From NCBI GenBank assembly GCA_016722515.1, contig JADKJE010000006.1, positions 70,496 through 134,495 on the forward strand: a stretch of DNA of 64,000 nucleotides, read 5' to 3'. The position numbers and the translations under genes were made by a program. How positions within the stretch are numbered: the first letter of the stretch is position 1; each line of letters starts with the position of its first letter. This document shows positions 25,404-34,570 of this stretch, piece by piece. The DNA is from Alphaproteobacteria bacterium. GTDB taxonomy: Bacteria; Pseudomonadota; Alphaproteobacteria; Rickettsiales; JADKJE01. The notes under the pieces were generated by a model. The model saw nothing but the letters and a program-made list of their open reading frames with translations, did not search any database and was not told the origin of the DNA.

Positions 25404-27547
25404 TCGCTTGCCCCCTCGTGGTAAATCCACACTTCGGGGTCTTCGACAGGCATCAGACCGCCGTCCGAAGGGGAGCGGAAATGCGTTGGAAGAAGGCGTT
25501 TGAAAATGGTGGTGATCTCACCCGTGACAGGATCAACGTCAGTTTTGTCAGTCGGCGTTTCCATGCCTTCAACACATAAAAAACCGTTGCGCGAACGTGC
25601 CGCACCTTCCTTCACAAACTTGATATAGCCTTTGGAAGTCAGCACTTCGATGCGATCACGGATCGAATGTCTGCCACCCAGTTCCGCCTTGTGTTCCCAC
25701 ACCTGACAAAACATGCTGCTGGTGTAGAGTTCGCCTTTGCGAGCCTCATCAAAGATGATTTCCAAGATTTTATCGTGCTTCCTGCGGCGTTCCGCATCGA
25801 GCTTTTGGCCGTAATCCTTGTTCACCAGCCGCGCGGATTCGAGTTCCAGTTCGCGCCATCTGCCGTCAATCTTGTCGACGTATTTGTTTTCCAGTCCTTC
25901 GCCATTGCGGAGCTCAAACATCAATTGCTTGATGCTGCGGCTCTCGTCGGGACGGAACATGATGATGCCCGTGGTGTAGAAACTCCGCAGGCTTCCTGCG
26001 CCGCTCAAGCCTTGAAACGGATCTTCTTCCAGCAGTTTTTTGGTGATTTTCTTGGTGTGGTGGGCAAGGATAACGCCAGCATTCGGGTTGATGCGGTGGC
26101 GTACGCCCTCAATGCGATCCTGCAAGAAAGCAAGCATCGCGCTGTTGTCGTTCTCGCTGCCTGATTTACCGCCGTCATAGACGTTACGCAGCGGATCAAT
26201 CACGATCACATCCACCTCGGACGGAACAAAATGCCCGAGGATGGTATCGACCATTTTTTCAACGCCGCCTTCATCAAGCAGCATCCGCACTTGCGGCGTG
26301 ACCACCAGATTGTCGCGCACGAGCGGCATCAAGTTTGGGTCAATGTTCAGCTTTTTCAGCCGCTCACGCAGGTAAAAATAACCAATCTCCGCTTGCAGAT
26401 AGAAAATCTTGAGCGGTCGCGCGGGTGTCATGCCAAGGAACGATATCCCTGCTGCCATGTAAGCCAGCCAGCAGATCAGCAGATCGCTTTTGCCAACCTT
26501 CGGTGCGCCGCCAAGTACCAGCAATCCACCAGGCGTGAGTATGCGCGGCGCGACAATATCGGACGGCATGGGAGTATCGTCATCCAGATAATGCCCGACC
26601 GAAAATGCAGGAATAGCCGTAGTGGGGGCGACAGTGGCGCGAGTGGCGGATACCAGAAATGCGCCGATGTCCATGCCTTCAAGCACAGCGTCAGCCGCAT
26701 CCCATTTCTCAGGTTTGCCATTGGGGACGGCAAGCACTGCCAGCGAAGCAACGCCGAGTGTCTTGAGGCGAGCCGCTATGCTTTCCGCATATTTGAACCC
26801 TGGCTCGTCGTGATCAGGCCAAATGATCACATGCTTACCTGCCAAAGGTGACCAGTCAGTTTTGTCAGTTGGTGCGTTTGCCCCATTCATGGCGGTGGTG
26901 GCGCACACACCAGCATCGATTAATGCCTGCGCGGCTTTTTCACCTTCAACCAGCACAACGGCATTTGCAGCCTTGATGCCTGGTTGATTGTAGAGCGGCC
27001 TGATTTCGGGAGCGCGGTTGCGGCGTGTCTTTACATCCCATGGGCGGAACTGCTTGCCGCTCGGCGGATCATAACGGTAAACGCAGGCGATCAGATTGCC
27101 ATCCGCATCCTGATAGTCCCATTTGCCCGTAACAGGGCCAAGGTCTTCCGTTTCAGCCGATAGCACATGCTTTGGAACAGGCTTGCACGGACTGCCCAGC
27201 CATTCATGAATTGCGCTTATGACATCGGGGAACTGGCTGCGCGTGTCTTTGCCATGCACGCCAGCCCAGAGAGCGATGATGTCGCCACCTTCACCCGTCG
27301 CAAAATCATGCCACTGACCAGCTTTCGTGCCGTTCAGTTCAACAACGAGGCTGTCGCCTTTGTTGCCATGAATATCACCAACATGAAACTTTCCGTTCCT
27401 GATGACGCCAGCTGGCAATAGGTAATGCAAAGCCTCGCGTAGCCTGCCGAGAAGCAGTGATTTAATCTCATCAACTGAGATGGTTGCTTCTTCTTTGGGT
27501 GTGGTTTGGGTGCGTGCATCGTTAAAATCTTTCCAGTCATGACTCAT
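25400..27547 (-). CDS. Primase-helicase (TOPRIM plus RecA-like ATPase)
   Basis: 715 residues from the ATG at 27547, preceded by GGGAGGGG. Order: an N-terminal primase-like domain (DIHGNKGDSLVVELNG, WHDFATGEGGDIIALWAG), a TOPRIM-type domain near residues 190-290 (VVLVEGEKAAQALIDAG, VIIWPDHDEPGFKYA), and a RecA-like helicase near residues 330-560 with Walker A (LGGAPKVGKSDLL), Walker B (VIVIDPLRNVYDGG) and LAHHTKK. A C-terminal winged helix follows. It likely both primes and unwinds prophage DNA. Confidence 0.87.
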   Translation of the reverse strand: MSHDWKDFNDARTQTTPKEEATISVDEIKSLLLGRLREALHYLLPAGVIRNGKFHVGDIHGNKGDSLVVELNGTKAGQWHDFATGEGGDIIALWAGVHGKDTRSQFPDVISAIHEWLGSPCKPVPKHVLSAETEDLGPVTGKWDYQDADGNLIACVYRYDPPSGKQFRPWDVKTRRNRAPEIRPLYNQPGIKAANAVVLVEGEKAAQALIDAGVCATTAMNGANAPTDKTDWSPLAGKHVIIWPDHDEPGFKYAESIAARLKTLGVASLAVLAVPNGKPEKWDAADAVLEGMDIGAFLVSATRATVAPTTAIPAFSVGHYLDDDTPMPSDIVAPRILTPGGLLVLGGAPKVGKSDLLICWLAYMAAGISFLGMTPARPLKIFYLQAEIGYFYLRERLKKLNIDPNLMPLVRDNLVVTPQVRMLLDEGGVEKMVDTILGHFVPSEVDVIVIDPLRNVYDGGKSGSENDNSAMLAFLQDRIEGVRHRINPNAGVILAHHTKKITKKLLEEDPFQGLSGAGSLRSFYTTGIIMFRPDESRSIKQLMFELRNGEGLENKYVDKIDGRWRELELESARLVNKDYGQKLDAERRRKHDKILEIIFDEARKGELYTSSMFCQVWEHKAELGGRHSIRDRIEVLTSKGYIKFVKEGAARSRNGFLCVEGMETPTDKTDVDPVTGEITTIFKRLLPTHFRSPSDGGLMPVEDPEVWIYHEGASE

Positions 27548-28278
27548 GCATTCCCCTCCCAACACCGCTGTCGGTAGGAGCAGAATCGGCATTCGTAATA
27601 TTCAGGGTCGGCGGTGAAGCGCGGCATCAACTCGCCAGTTTCCGTGGCACGCAGAATCATCACAGCGCGATCACTTGCTGCCTGCGCGGTGGCAGCATCA
27701 AACGGTACGAGCTCGTGATAAATCTCGGCGGTGTCTTTATTGACGGCGGTAAACAGCGCGGGATTGCGTGAAATACCCGAAACCGTGCCTTCCATATATG
27801 CCTCGGCATAGACGGGCTTGGATTTCGCCACACCATTTTTGACGGTGTCCTTCCATGACTTAGCATTCATGGATTTGCACTCCCACAACATCGGGAAGCT
27901 CAAACCCAATTCCTCGGGCGCACCATTGATAATGCCGTCGACATGGCCACGGATGCGGCCGCCAGCAACAGAGAAACCAAAGGCTTCACCGTTTTGCTTT
28001 CGTGTGAATAATTGCAGACCAGCGGCTTGAAGCCATTTGATCGCCATATCTTCAAAGGCGTGACCAGCGGCAAAAATACGCAGCGTTTGCCCAGAGAAAT
28101 CTTCATCCTTCGGCGTATGCGTATATTCGTATTGAAGCGCACGCTGGCAGGAAACGCCAAGCCGTGACGCGCCCATATAGTCGCGCTCGGGTTTGGTTTT
28201 CTGTTCTGCCACCAACGCCGCATCAATCAGCGTGTTGAGTGTTTCGGTAAAGGTGGGTCTGTGATTAAAATCTAACAT
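27544..28278 (-). CDS. PD-(D/E)XK nuclease with Fe-S-type cysteines (Cas4/RecB-like)
   Basis: 244 residues. Nuclease core: GHVDGIINGAPEE (catalytic Asp) and PMLWECKSMNAKSW (E-x-K). One cysteine near residue 49 (GVSCQRALQY) and three in the C-terminal YECRFCSYRQRCW form the 1+3 pattern that binds a 4Fe-4S cluster in Cas4 and AddB nucleases. It overlaps the primase-helicase by four bases. A 5'-end-processing exonuclease feeding the annealing pathway is a reasonable role. Confidence 0.85.
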   Translation of the reverse strand: MLDFNHRPTFTETLNTLIDAALVAEQKTKPERDYMGASRLGVSCQRALQYEYTHTPKDEDFSGQTLRIFAAGHAFEDMAIKWLQAAGLQLFTRKQNGEAFGFSVAGGRIRGHVDGIINGAPEELGLSFPMLWECKSMNAKSWKDTVKNGVAKSKPVYAEAYMEGTVSGISRNPALFTAVNKDTAEIYHELVPFDAATAQAASDRAVMILRATETGELMPRFTADPEYYECRFCSYRQRCWEGNA

Positions 28279-28472
28279 CAGAACGGCACCTCCGAGCTAC
28301 CCTCGCGCATGCGATCCTGATAAGCTGTGACCACCACTTCGATGATGGTAAGCACCTCATGCTTCGTCATTTCCGCGAAAGAACGGTGCATGCCAATCTC
28401 GGCGACATATTCGCCAAGTGGCTTCAACGCTGCTGCCATGCAGTCTTTTTCAAAATCGGTCGGGTCAATCAT
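28278..28472 (-). CDS. DUF6511-like small protein
   Basis: 64 residues: DPTDFEKDCMAAALKPLGEY, a central EIGMHRSF, then EVLTIIEVVVTAYQDRM. This matches DUF6511, a small helical prophage family of unknown role. It is packed between the helicase and nuclease genes with a four-base overlap upstream and a one-base overlap downstream, so it is part of the replication operon. Confidence 0.75.
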   Translation of the reverse strand: MIDPTDFEKDCMAAALKPLGEYVAEIGMHRSFAEMTKHEVLTIIEVVVTAYQDRMREGSSEVPF

Positions 28473-30124
28473 GCTGCCCTCCCGCGAATCGCGTTCTGAA
28501 TAGCTTGCTGGTTAAAGCGCATGGTCATCAGTGCCGAGGCGCGATAGCGCGTCAGGCCGTAATCGTTGCGGTGCTCTGGTAGCCAGTGAAGCTGCTTTTC
28601 CGTTGCTGGCTGGTGCAGCCATGAACGGGTTTTGTGAGCCGTGTCCTCGCTTTCAAAGAGGTTGAGGTAATCATCCGCTGAGGCGAAACACACAATGCGT
28701 TCCCCCGAAGCCAGCAATTTCGGCTGCTCATTCTTGCGACCGCCAACGGCGTGCCAGTCACCATCTTTAATAAACACACCAGCCCAGGCGTTGAAACCCG
28801 TCGCCACGAAGTAGCGGTCGTCATTATTCAGGTCGCACCACAAGAAACTGGAACGCTTCAACAGGTCGATTTCCGTCATCACGAAATCGTTGCTGCCCAA
28901 CGTCTTGGAAGTGTTCGCACTTTCCCATACATAGCCGCACAGCGCACATTCTCTGGTGGCAATGGGAACGGATGCGCCACATTCAGGGCAATCCTTATAA
29001 GGCGCGTCACCATCCTGATTGTGATCATCCAGATCAACTTCCTGCTCAAGCGCACCGTGAATCAGACTTGCCGTGCCAAAATCCAGCACGATGCAGTCTT
29101 TTTTCACCACGCCTGGATGCTCATTGGGATCAATCGTGCGGAGGCCGCGACCGATCATCTGCACCATGGTGGATTTGTAAGAGCTTGGACGCAGCAACAC
29201 CACACAGGCAGTGGGCGGGAAATCCCAGCCTTCGGTCAGTACCGCCACATTAACAATCACTTGCGCTTCGCCCGAGGTGTAAGCGGCGATGGTATTATTG
29301 CGTTCGGTTTCTGACATATCGCCATGCACGAACACGGCAGGCACGCCAGCGGCGTTAAAACTCGCCGCCACATCCTGTGCATGTTTGACGGTAGAGCAGA
29401 ACACCACGGTTTTGCGATCACCCGCTTTTTCCTGCCAGTGTTTCACTACCGCATCGTTAATCGGCACAGTGTTCATGATATTGGCAACCGCGCCCATATC
29501 GTAATCAAGTGCGGTTTTGCGGACTTTGCTCAGTTCGTCGCGCACACCCACATCCATCACGAAAGTGCGTGGTGGAACGAGGTGACCAGAGGCGATCAGT
29601 TCCTTAACGGTGATCTGATCAGCCACATTGCTGAAAATAGGACGCAAGCCCAGCTTATCGCCACGGTTCGGCGTAGCGGTCATACCCAGCAGCTTGACGG
29701 CGGGGTTGACCTTCTGGGCGTGTTCAATCACGCGCAGATAGCTGTCAGCCCGTGCGTGGTGCGCTTCATCAATTACCAGCGCGTCCAGCACCGGCATGGT
29801 GGCGAGGTTGCTTTCCCGCGACAGGGTCTGCACCATGGCAAATGTCACATCGCCATGCCACGTCTTGATAGAAGCGTTATAAACGCTGGTGCTGAGGTGT
29901 GGATTCACGCGCTTGAATTTGGTCTGGTTTTGAACCGTCAATTCATCGCGGTGCGCCAACACGCACGCCTTGCTGATATCGTCTTTGAACAAGTCACCGA
30001 GCACCGCTGAAAGCATAATGGTCTTGCCGGCACCCGTCGGGGCAACGGCCAGCGTGTTTCCATGCTCTTTCAGGGCTGCTACCGTGTTGGCGACAAGCTC
30101 TTTCTGTCTGGGTCTCAGTAACAT
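28469..30124 (-). CDS. DEAD/DEAH-box superfamily 2 helicase
   Basis: 551 residues. Motifs: APTGAGKTIMLSAVL (I), VIDEAHHARAD (II, DEAH), GMTATPNRGD (III), and MVQMIGRGLRTIDP (VI). Residues about 355-390 form a zinc ribbon (CPECGASVP and CALCGYVW). The C-terminal part, about 400-551, is specific to phage enzymes of this type. It probably remodels replication or recombination intermediates with the Sak4-like protein and nuclease encoded beside it. Confidence 0.9.
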   Translation of the reverse strand: MLLRPRQKELVANTVAALKEHGNTLAVAPTGAGKTIMLSAVLGDLFKDDISKACVLAHRDELTVQNQTKFKRVNPHLSTSVYNASIKTWHGDVTFAMVQTLSRESNLATMPVLDALVIDEAHHARADSYLRVIEHAQKVNPAVKLLGMTATPNRGDKLGLRPIFSNVADQITVKELIASGHLVPPRTFVMDVGVRDELSKVRKTALDYDMGAVANIMNTVPINDAVVKHWQEKAGDRKTVVFCSTVKHAQDVAASFNAAGVPAVFVHGDMSETERNNTIAAYTSGEAQVIVNVAVLTEGWDFPPTACVVLLRPSSYKSTMVQMIGRGLRTIDPNEHPGVVKKDCIVLDFGTASLIHGALEQEVDLDDHNQDGDAPYKDCPECGASVPIATRECALCGYVWESANTSKTLGSNDFVMTEIDLLKRSSFLWCDLNNDDRYFVATGFNAWAGVFIKDGDWHAVGGRKNEQPKLLASGERIVCFASADDYLNLFESEDTAHKTRSWLHQPATEKQLHWLPEHRNDYGLTRYRASALMTMRFNQQAIQNAIRGRAA

Positions 30125-30136
30125 TCTGCCACCCCC

Positions 30137-30724
30137 TTACTGTGCCCAGGAAGGCATATTGCCCGCTGGTTTTTGGGGTTGGCTCGGCGATGCGGCAGCA
30201 GCTGGTGCGGCGGTATAACCACCACGACCCATCAATGCGGCATATTCCTTATTGTCGCTGGTGACGGCGTATTTGATGACGTTTTTGTCATTGCCGTTCT
30301 GGTCTTTCTCAATATCCGCCCGCGCAAGGAACTCGATCCCGTCAAGATCGCCGAGGCCGTTAATGCGGCGTGCGTTTTGAGCAGCGGGTGAATTATCCTT
30401 GTTGCCGAGGCCACGCGCGGAATTGAGGATGCCCTTGATTAACGAGCGTCCAATGTTAGCCCATTCTTCGCCTTTTTCACTGTGCAGCCCAATCAGGCTC
30501 CAGATTTTACGGCGGGCATACTGGCCTTCCAGCACCACAAACTCAGCGTTCAGGTAAACTGCGCCGCTGGTGGCGTTGCGGGTGGCGTATCCGCCAGTCC
30601 AGCCTTTTTGCTCATTATTGTGACCACCTGGTTTGATGGTCATACGCACTTTAACGAGAGTGCCTTTTGGCAGCGGATCAAAACTGTTCTGATCTTCTGC
30701 ATTGTTGAAATCGTTCCAGCTCAT
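30137..30724 (-). CDS. Probable single-strand DNA binding partner of the Sak4-like protein
   Basis: 195 residues. The first 120 contain alternating hydrophobic strands (GTLVKVRMTIKPGG, AVYLNAEFVVLEGQYARRKI) that could form an OB-like barrel; the last 30 are Ala/Pro/Gln-rich and disordered (AAPAAAASPSQPQ), ending MPSWAQ. SSB proteins share this layout. It is three bases from the Sak4-like gene, and Sak4 annealing proteins are known to work with SSB. No SSB signature is clear, so this is an inference. Confidence 0.5.
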   Translation of the reverse strand: MSWNDFNNAEDQNSFDPLPKGTLVKVRMTIKPGGHNNEQKGWTGGYATRNATSGAVYLNAEFVVLEGQYARRKIWSLIGLHSEKGEEWANIGRSLIKGILNSARGLGNKDNSPAAQNARRINGLGDLDGIEFLARADIEKDQNGNDKNVIKYAVTSDNKEYAALMGRGGYTAAPAAAASPSQPQKPAGNMPSWAQ

Positions 30725-30727
30725 AAA

Positions 30728-31585
30728 TTATGCTCCTTGTGTTTCGGTTGTTTGGGGGATTGCGTGGGTCAGGCGTTCAGACGCGGGGCGCACTTTGCCT
30801 TTGACCTTTTCCATGAGCCGTCCGAGATGCGGCTCCTCCATGAGTTCCAGCCGCCCTGAGCGATCTTTCGCGGGGAAGCCTTGTTCATTGAGGGTGTGGC
30901 AAATGAAGGCGCGGAAGGATGCGCCGCTCTCGGTCGGCATTTCCGCCATGGTGATCACTTGATCAACGATGCCAGGGAGTTCGAGGCCAGTTTTGCTGCC
31001 CTCAATCTGCGGCTGGTAAACACGGCGGTTAAAGTCATCCAGCTTCTCGTCGAGGATGCCGACAAACCAGATGTTCTTGCCGCGCGTGTGCTGCAGGTGG
31101 GTGAGCCAGCCGATCATTTCCTGACCGTGAAGTCCGTAAGCACCGCGCGTATCTGGCTTGCCAGTTTTTTCGCTGAATGCTTGCGGTTGCCCTTTGCACC
31201 AGTTGAAGCAGAGGCGACCCGCTACTGTGATACTGTCGATAAAAATGGTGTCGTATTTATCGAGTGCAGCAGGATTGCCGTAGCGTTCACACACCGCAGC
31301 ATAATGCGCTGGGCTGTAAGGCTGGTCATCGCGCAAGGATGGATTAGCCCCACCGATAAACACTGCAAAATCACGGCATTCCTGCCAGGTGCGCGGACGG
31401 ATGGTGTCGCCTTGCCAGCCTTCAATCGCCAGATCGCCAGCCTCAAGATCAAAGAACAGCGTGGTTTCGGAAGGCATCGTCCATAACAGGGACGTTTTTC
31501 CGATACCGCTTTTGCCAAAAATACAGCCTTTGATACCCTTGGTTTCCTTCAGGCGTTCATCGGCACTGATGATGGGGAGCGTCAT
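30728..31585 (-). CDS. Sak4-like RecA-fold ATPase
   Basis: 285 residues. Walker A GKSGIGKTSLLW near residue 25, Walker B DTIFIDSITVAG near residue 130, and the short RecA core with LHGQEMIGWLTHLQHTRGKN. Length and pattern match AAA_24/Sak4, a small RecA-related single-strand annealing protein of phages. It lies with the SSB-like, helicase, nuclease and RuvC genes, forming a complete annealing and resolution pathway. It overlaps the 31582 gene by four bases. Confidence 0.8.
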   Translation of the reverse strand: MTLPIISADERLKETKGIKGCIFGKSGIGKTSLLWTMPSETTLFFDLEAGDLAIEGWQGDTIRPRTWQECRDFAVFIGGANPSLRDDQPYSPAHYAAVCERYGNPAALDKYDTIFIDSITVAGRLCFNWCKGQPQAFSEKTGKPDTRGAYGLHGQEMIGWLTHLQHTRGKNIWFVGILDEKLDDFNRRVYQPQIEGSKTGLELPGIVDQVITMAEMPTESGASFRAFICHTLNEQGFPAKDRSGRLELMEEPHLGRLMEKVKGKVRPASERLTHAIPQTTETQGA

Positions 31586-31875
31586 TCTGCACCCCCTTTG
31601 CGGGCAAGCGCATCAAGGATATTTTCACCGCCGAGTGCGCCTTTGCTGCGTGCCTCTTTGTAAAGACGGCGAATGGCGTAAGCGCATGTGGTGATCGCAT
31701 CCGCTTCCTTGTCCAACGCCAGCGCAGCAAATTCCAATTCATCAAGAGTGGCTTCCGCAATTGGCTTGATGATTTCTTCATGAATCGCACCCAGTGCAGG
31801 GATGCGGATGTTTTCAGGCAGCTTTTTTGCCGTGTAATCATCTTTGAAAAGCTTTTCGAGTTTGGATTTAAACAT
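31582..31875 (-). CDS. Small helical phage protein, unknown
   Basis: 97 residues from the ATG at 31875 (MFKSKLEKLFKDDYTAKKLP), preceded by AAAGGAGA. It is rich in helix-forming residues (AALALDKEADAITTCAYAIR) and has no recognised domain. It is translationally coupled to the ATPase downstream. The longer frame upstream overlaps the next gene and is not supported. Confidence 0.6.
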   Translation of the reverse strand: MFKSKLEKLFKDDYTAKKLPENIRIPALGAIHEEIIKPIAEATLDELEFAALALDKEADAITTCAYAIRRLYKEARSKGALGGENILDALARKGGAE

Positions 31876-31876
31876 T

Positions 31877-32080
31877 TTATTCTCCTTTGGTTGGTTGGTT
31901 TTTGGCGCGTTGACGGCGTTGAACTTCGAGCGCACCGTCCAGCCACTTGCGAAGCAGCTTTGCTTTGCGTATGGACTCGTCGGCATCGCGGATAAGTTCT
32001 TGGATTTCCTGCTGACTAAGGTTGGCGATCTCGCCGATCTTCATGTGCGTCAGCTGCTCGAGGGTGATGCGCGTGCTCAT
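31877..32080 (-). CDS. Small charged coiled-coil protein, unknown
   Basis: 67 residues, highly charged: QEIQELIRDADESIRKAKLL then RKWLDGALEVQRRQRAKN. It is likely one long helical hairpin. It overlaps the HTH gene by four bases and ends just before the 31582 gene start, so it belongs to the early operon. Function unknown. Confidence 0.6.
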   Translation of the reverse strand: MSTRITLEQLTHMKIGEIANLSQQEIQELIRDADESIRKAKLLRKWLDGALEVQRRQRAKNQPTKGE

Positions 32081-32307
32081 GCAACCCCCTCTGGCTCGGA
32101 AGCCATGTTTTGCTGGGCGAGTTGCCGAATTGCGCCTTCGTCGTGCGTGGCTTCATACGCATCGACTTCTTCTTGCCGATAACGAATGCGTCCGCCGATT
32201 TTGATAAAGTTTGGGCCAACGCCTAACCACCGCCACCGCTCTAAGGTGCTTGGTGATATTTTCCAGCGTTGGGCCAGTTCCTTGGGATTAAGGAATGTTC
32301 CAGTCAT
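32077..32307 (-). CDS. Excisionase-like helix-turn-helix protein
   Basis: 76 residues. The HTH_17/MerR-type pattern is clear: LNPKELAQRWKISPSTLERW, then GPNFIKIGGRIRYRQEEVDA. Such small winged-helix proteins act as excisionases or early regulators. It heads the early operon, about 100 bases downstream of the split gene at 32411-33313. Role as regulator rather than excisionase is favoured because the recombinase is a serine type. Confidence 0.75.
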   Translation of the reverse strand: MTGTFLNPKELAQRWKISPSTLERWRWLGVGPNFIKIGGRIRYRQEEVDAYEATHDEGAIRQLAQQNMASEPEGVA

Positions 32308-32410
32308 TGATGCTTCTCCTTGGTTTGTTGATGTAACCAGGGAGAATTTCGCAGGTGACTGGTGAGGAGTTAGAGCCTCAGCTTGTTAGGAGATTGGTGA
32401 GGAATGCGGA

Positions 32411-32605
32411 TTAATTGATCCGAAGGTGGCATGTGCCACGTGGGTTGCCGTACTCGATAAGTTGTTTCCAAGATGTGTGGCCCTTGAACAGATCGGTAAT
32501 GCGACGGGTACTATCTATGCCAATGGCACTCATAATTTCCGAGGTCTTGGCGGATTTTTGGCCTTTTTTTATAGCTGGATGAGATTTGTACGAACGCACG
32601 CACTG
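32411..32605 (-). pseudogene. Winged-helix tail of the upstream gene, after an in-frame TGA
   Basis: 65 codons in the same frame as the 32606-33313 gene, directly after its TGA. They read QCVRSYKSHPAI, then TSEIMSAIGIDSTRRITDLF, WKQLIEYGNPRGTCHLRIN. This is a typical C-terminal winged-helix block of phage proteins (ending in a W-x-x-L-I ... RGT-Y/C-RL pattern), so the stop seems to split one gene. Either a recent nonsense mutation or stop read-through (UGA followed by C). A separate start at 32599 (GTG) has no binding site. Confidence 0.6.
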
Positions 32606-33313
32606 TCAGCCTGGGAAATGGTGCGTTGTGCCGTTCAATGTTACGTTACGGTAATCGGCTGAATGCGTAAGTTGGCCATTCTCAGCGGGCTGGTTGTTCC
32701 ACATCCGCTCAAGCACGTCCGCATTGAGGAAGCTCTTATCGGGCTTATCGCCCAGGCAGAGCATTAGAGAAACGGCACGGTGCGCGGCAATTTTCTCTGG
32801 ATTCTGCTGGTGAGGAGATGTGAGGAAGATCATGCCAGTTTCGTCGGCCAGAGCCGCGATACCGTCATCTACTGCTTTCTTTGATGAATCATAGCCACGG
32901 CATAGGAAAATGGGGCGGAGTTTCTTTTCCAGCCGCGCCGAGCCAATTTTCCAGCATGTGCCAGTGATTATATCCTTGGTTTTGTCCGTGGCGGCAATAC
33001 TGAGGGATGTGCGTGCGGCTTCGATCAGCCATTCATGGGAAGCCTGATATTGCATCACCTGCTTGGCAGTGAAAGATATATGGCCAGCGTCAACGCAGTA
33101 GCCTTTGAAGGTGGTAGGATCGACAATGATGTCGTGAGGTTCATCGCACTGCGGACACAAAAGGCGGCTCACATTGCCCGAATGCACAAGTGCTTTTTCC
33201 TTCACCAGTGCTTCGAACCATAACTGCCTATCCTGCAGGCCCGCATCGGCGAGAGTGATATGTTCGCCCGTATCGAATATCTGAATCAGCCACTCATGAC
33301 GGTTTTTAGGCAT
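32606..33313 (-). CDS. Zinc-binding phage protein of unknown function (5' part)
   Basis: 235 residues. A cysteine cluster (LLCPQCDEPHDII, then GYCVDAGHISF) near residue 55 suggests a zinc site. A middle alpha/beta region (TCWKIGSARLEKKLRPIFLC) and a beta end (TLNGTTHHFPG) precede the TGA. Together with the 32411-32605 tail the full protein would be about 300 residues. It overlaps the 33306 gene by eight bases; the two look like a unit at the start of the early operon. No function assigned. Confidence 0.7.
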   Translation of the reverse strand: MPKNRHEWLIQIFDTGEHITLADAGLQDRQLWFEALVKEKALVHSGNVSRLLCPQCDEPHDIIVDPTTFKGYCVDAGHISFTAKQVMQYQASHEWLIEAARTSLSIAATDKTKDIITGTCWKIGSARLEKKLRPIFLCRGYDSSKKAVDDGIAALADETGMIFLTSPHQQNPEKIAAHRAVSLMLCLGDKPDKSFLNADVLERMWNNQPAENGQLTHSADYRNVTLNGTTHHFPG

Positions 33314-34547
33314 ATTCCTTCTCGGCTGCTGCTTCTGGAGTTTCCGCCTGTTCCGTCACCACATCCTCAAGGATTCCCCATTGCTTCAAGTAGCCTTCGA
33401 TCATCTGGCGATCATCCTCTTTCAGATGCTTGAGATCAGAGCCGTTCTTCTTGAGAGAAAGATGGATCACATGGCCACGCTTGCCACCAGCCTTCGGGTG
33501 GAAGTGGAAGCTCAGAACGACATGAAACAGATTGTATTTAGAATATAATGCGCCGCTTTCATCGAAGAATGTGCGAAGCGCATACATATCCGAATCCTTG
33601 CCATTCGCCATCGCGTCCACGGTGAGGATGTGTTTGAAAGGCGTATTGGTGGAAAGATCTAATTTCCGTACCCGCACCACCTCGATGTTGTGCTCTGGCT
33701 TCGTCTGAAGCAGCGGAGCAACGGGACGCGACTTGAATTTATCAATGGCGAAGCGGACAGGTTCAGAGGCAGTGAATTCGGTGGCTTCCTGTTTTAGGAT
33801 GGCTTTGGCAAAGGCTTGGCGAACCTGATCGTGATTCTCTTTGCCGCCGTCAACTACCGTGCAAAGCTGTTTTGTCTGCGGGTCATATACCACAGCCGCA
33901 ACAATCGCTTTCTTAGTGCTCACGCGCTGTAGCTTCTTTTTCTCGACCTGAATATTACTGTTTGGAAGATCGTTCACATACACACTGATCTGGCGCGTGC
34001 CATCGGAATAGCGTTTATAAACTTCGCCGCAGCATTCATCACGGTTGTCGAAATTATGGCGGATAATTTTTGCCACCTCGAAGGCGAATTCATTCGCATC
34101 CTCCTCGGTGATGGTTTCGAGCGCATCTTCCATTTTTATGGAGTAGTGCTGCCACGACCTGCCTTCGACTTTGAAATCCACAAAGAGCAGTTCCTCGGCG
34201 GTTTTGAAAAGGGTTTCATTCTCAATGAAAATAGCCATGGCGCGGTGGTGGCTATTTTCCATGGCTTCGAGTTTTGCAGTCATCTCATCTGGCGTATCGC
34301 TCGCGTTGATCAACGCCTTGATGCCACGCTCGCTCGCGACTACGTTGATGCGTTCAAGGTGGGCGTGAATTGGTTCATATTCGGCTTGGGGCAGAGCATT
34401 GATCGCATCTTCAAGAGCGGAGGCAACAGCCTTGTCTTCCTGCTCCCAATCAATTGGTTCAGCAAAGGAAATATTGTGGTGTTCGCAATACGTTTTCCAC
34501 ATAGGTTTGGGTACGTGACTAACCACTGTTCTGATCGATACTGCCAT
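33306..34547 (-). CDS. Unknown 413-residue protein, first gene of the early operon
   Basis: No recognised family. The N-terminus (MAVSIRTVVSHVPKPMWKTY) is basic; residues about 60-200 are helical and acidic, and the C-terminal half is mixed alpha/beta with LFHVVLSFHFHPKAGGKRGH. It is transcribed divergently from the repressor across the palindromic operator, so it is probably the first lytic-switch gene. Pairing with the zinc/winged-helix gene that follows is suggested by the overlap. Function unknown. Confidence 0.7.
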   Translation of the reverse strand: MAVSIRTVVSHVPKPMWKTYCEHHNISFAEPIDWEQEDKAVASALEDAINALPQAEYEPIHAHLERINVVASERGIKALINASDTPDEMTAKLEAMENSHHRAMAIFIENETLFKTAEELLFVDFKVEGRSWQHYSIKMEDALETITEEDANEFAFEVAKIIRHNFDNRDECCGEVYKRYSDGTRQISVYVNDLPNSNIQVEKKKLQRVSTKKAIVAAVVYDPQTKQLCTVVDGGKENHDQVRQAFAKAILKQEATEFTASEPVRFAIDKFKSRPVAPLLQTKPEHNIEVVRVRKLDLSTNTPFKHILTVDAMANGKDSDMYALRTFFDESGALYSKYNLFHVVLSFHFHPKAGGKRGHVIHLSLKKNGSDLKHLKEDDRQMIEGYLKQWGILEDVVTEQAETPEAAAEKEYA

Positions 34548-34570
34548 ACTCCCATCCCTTTATTTGCCCG

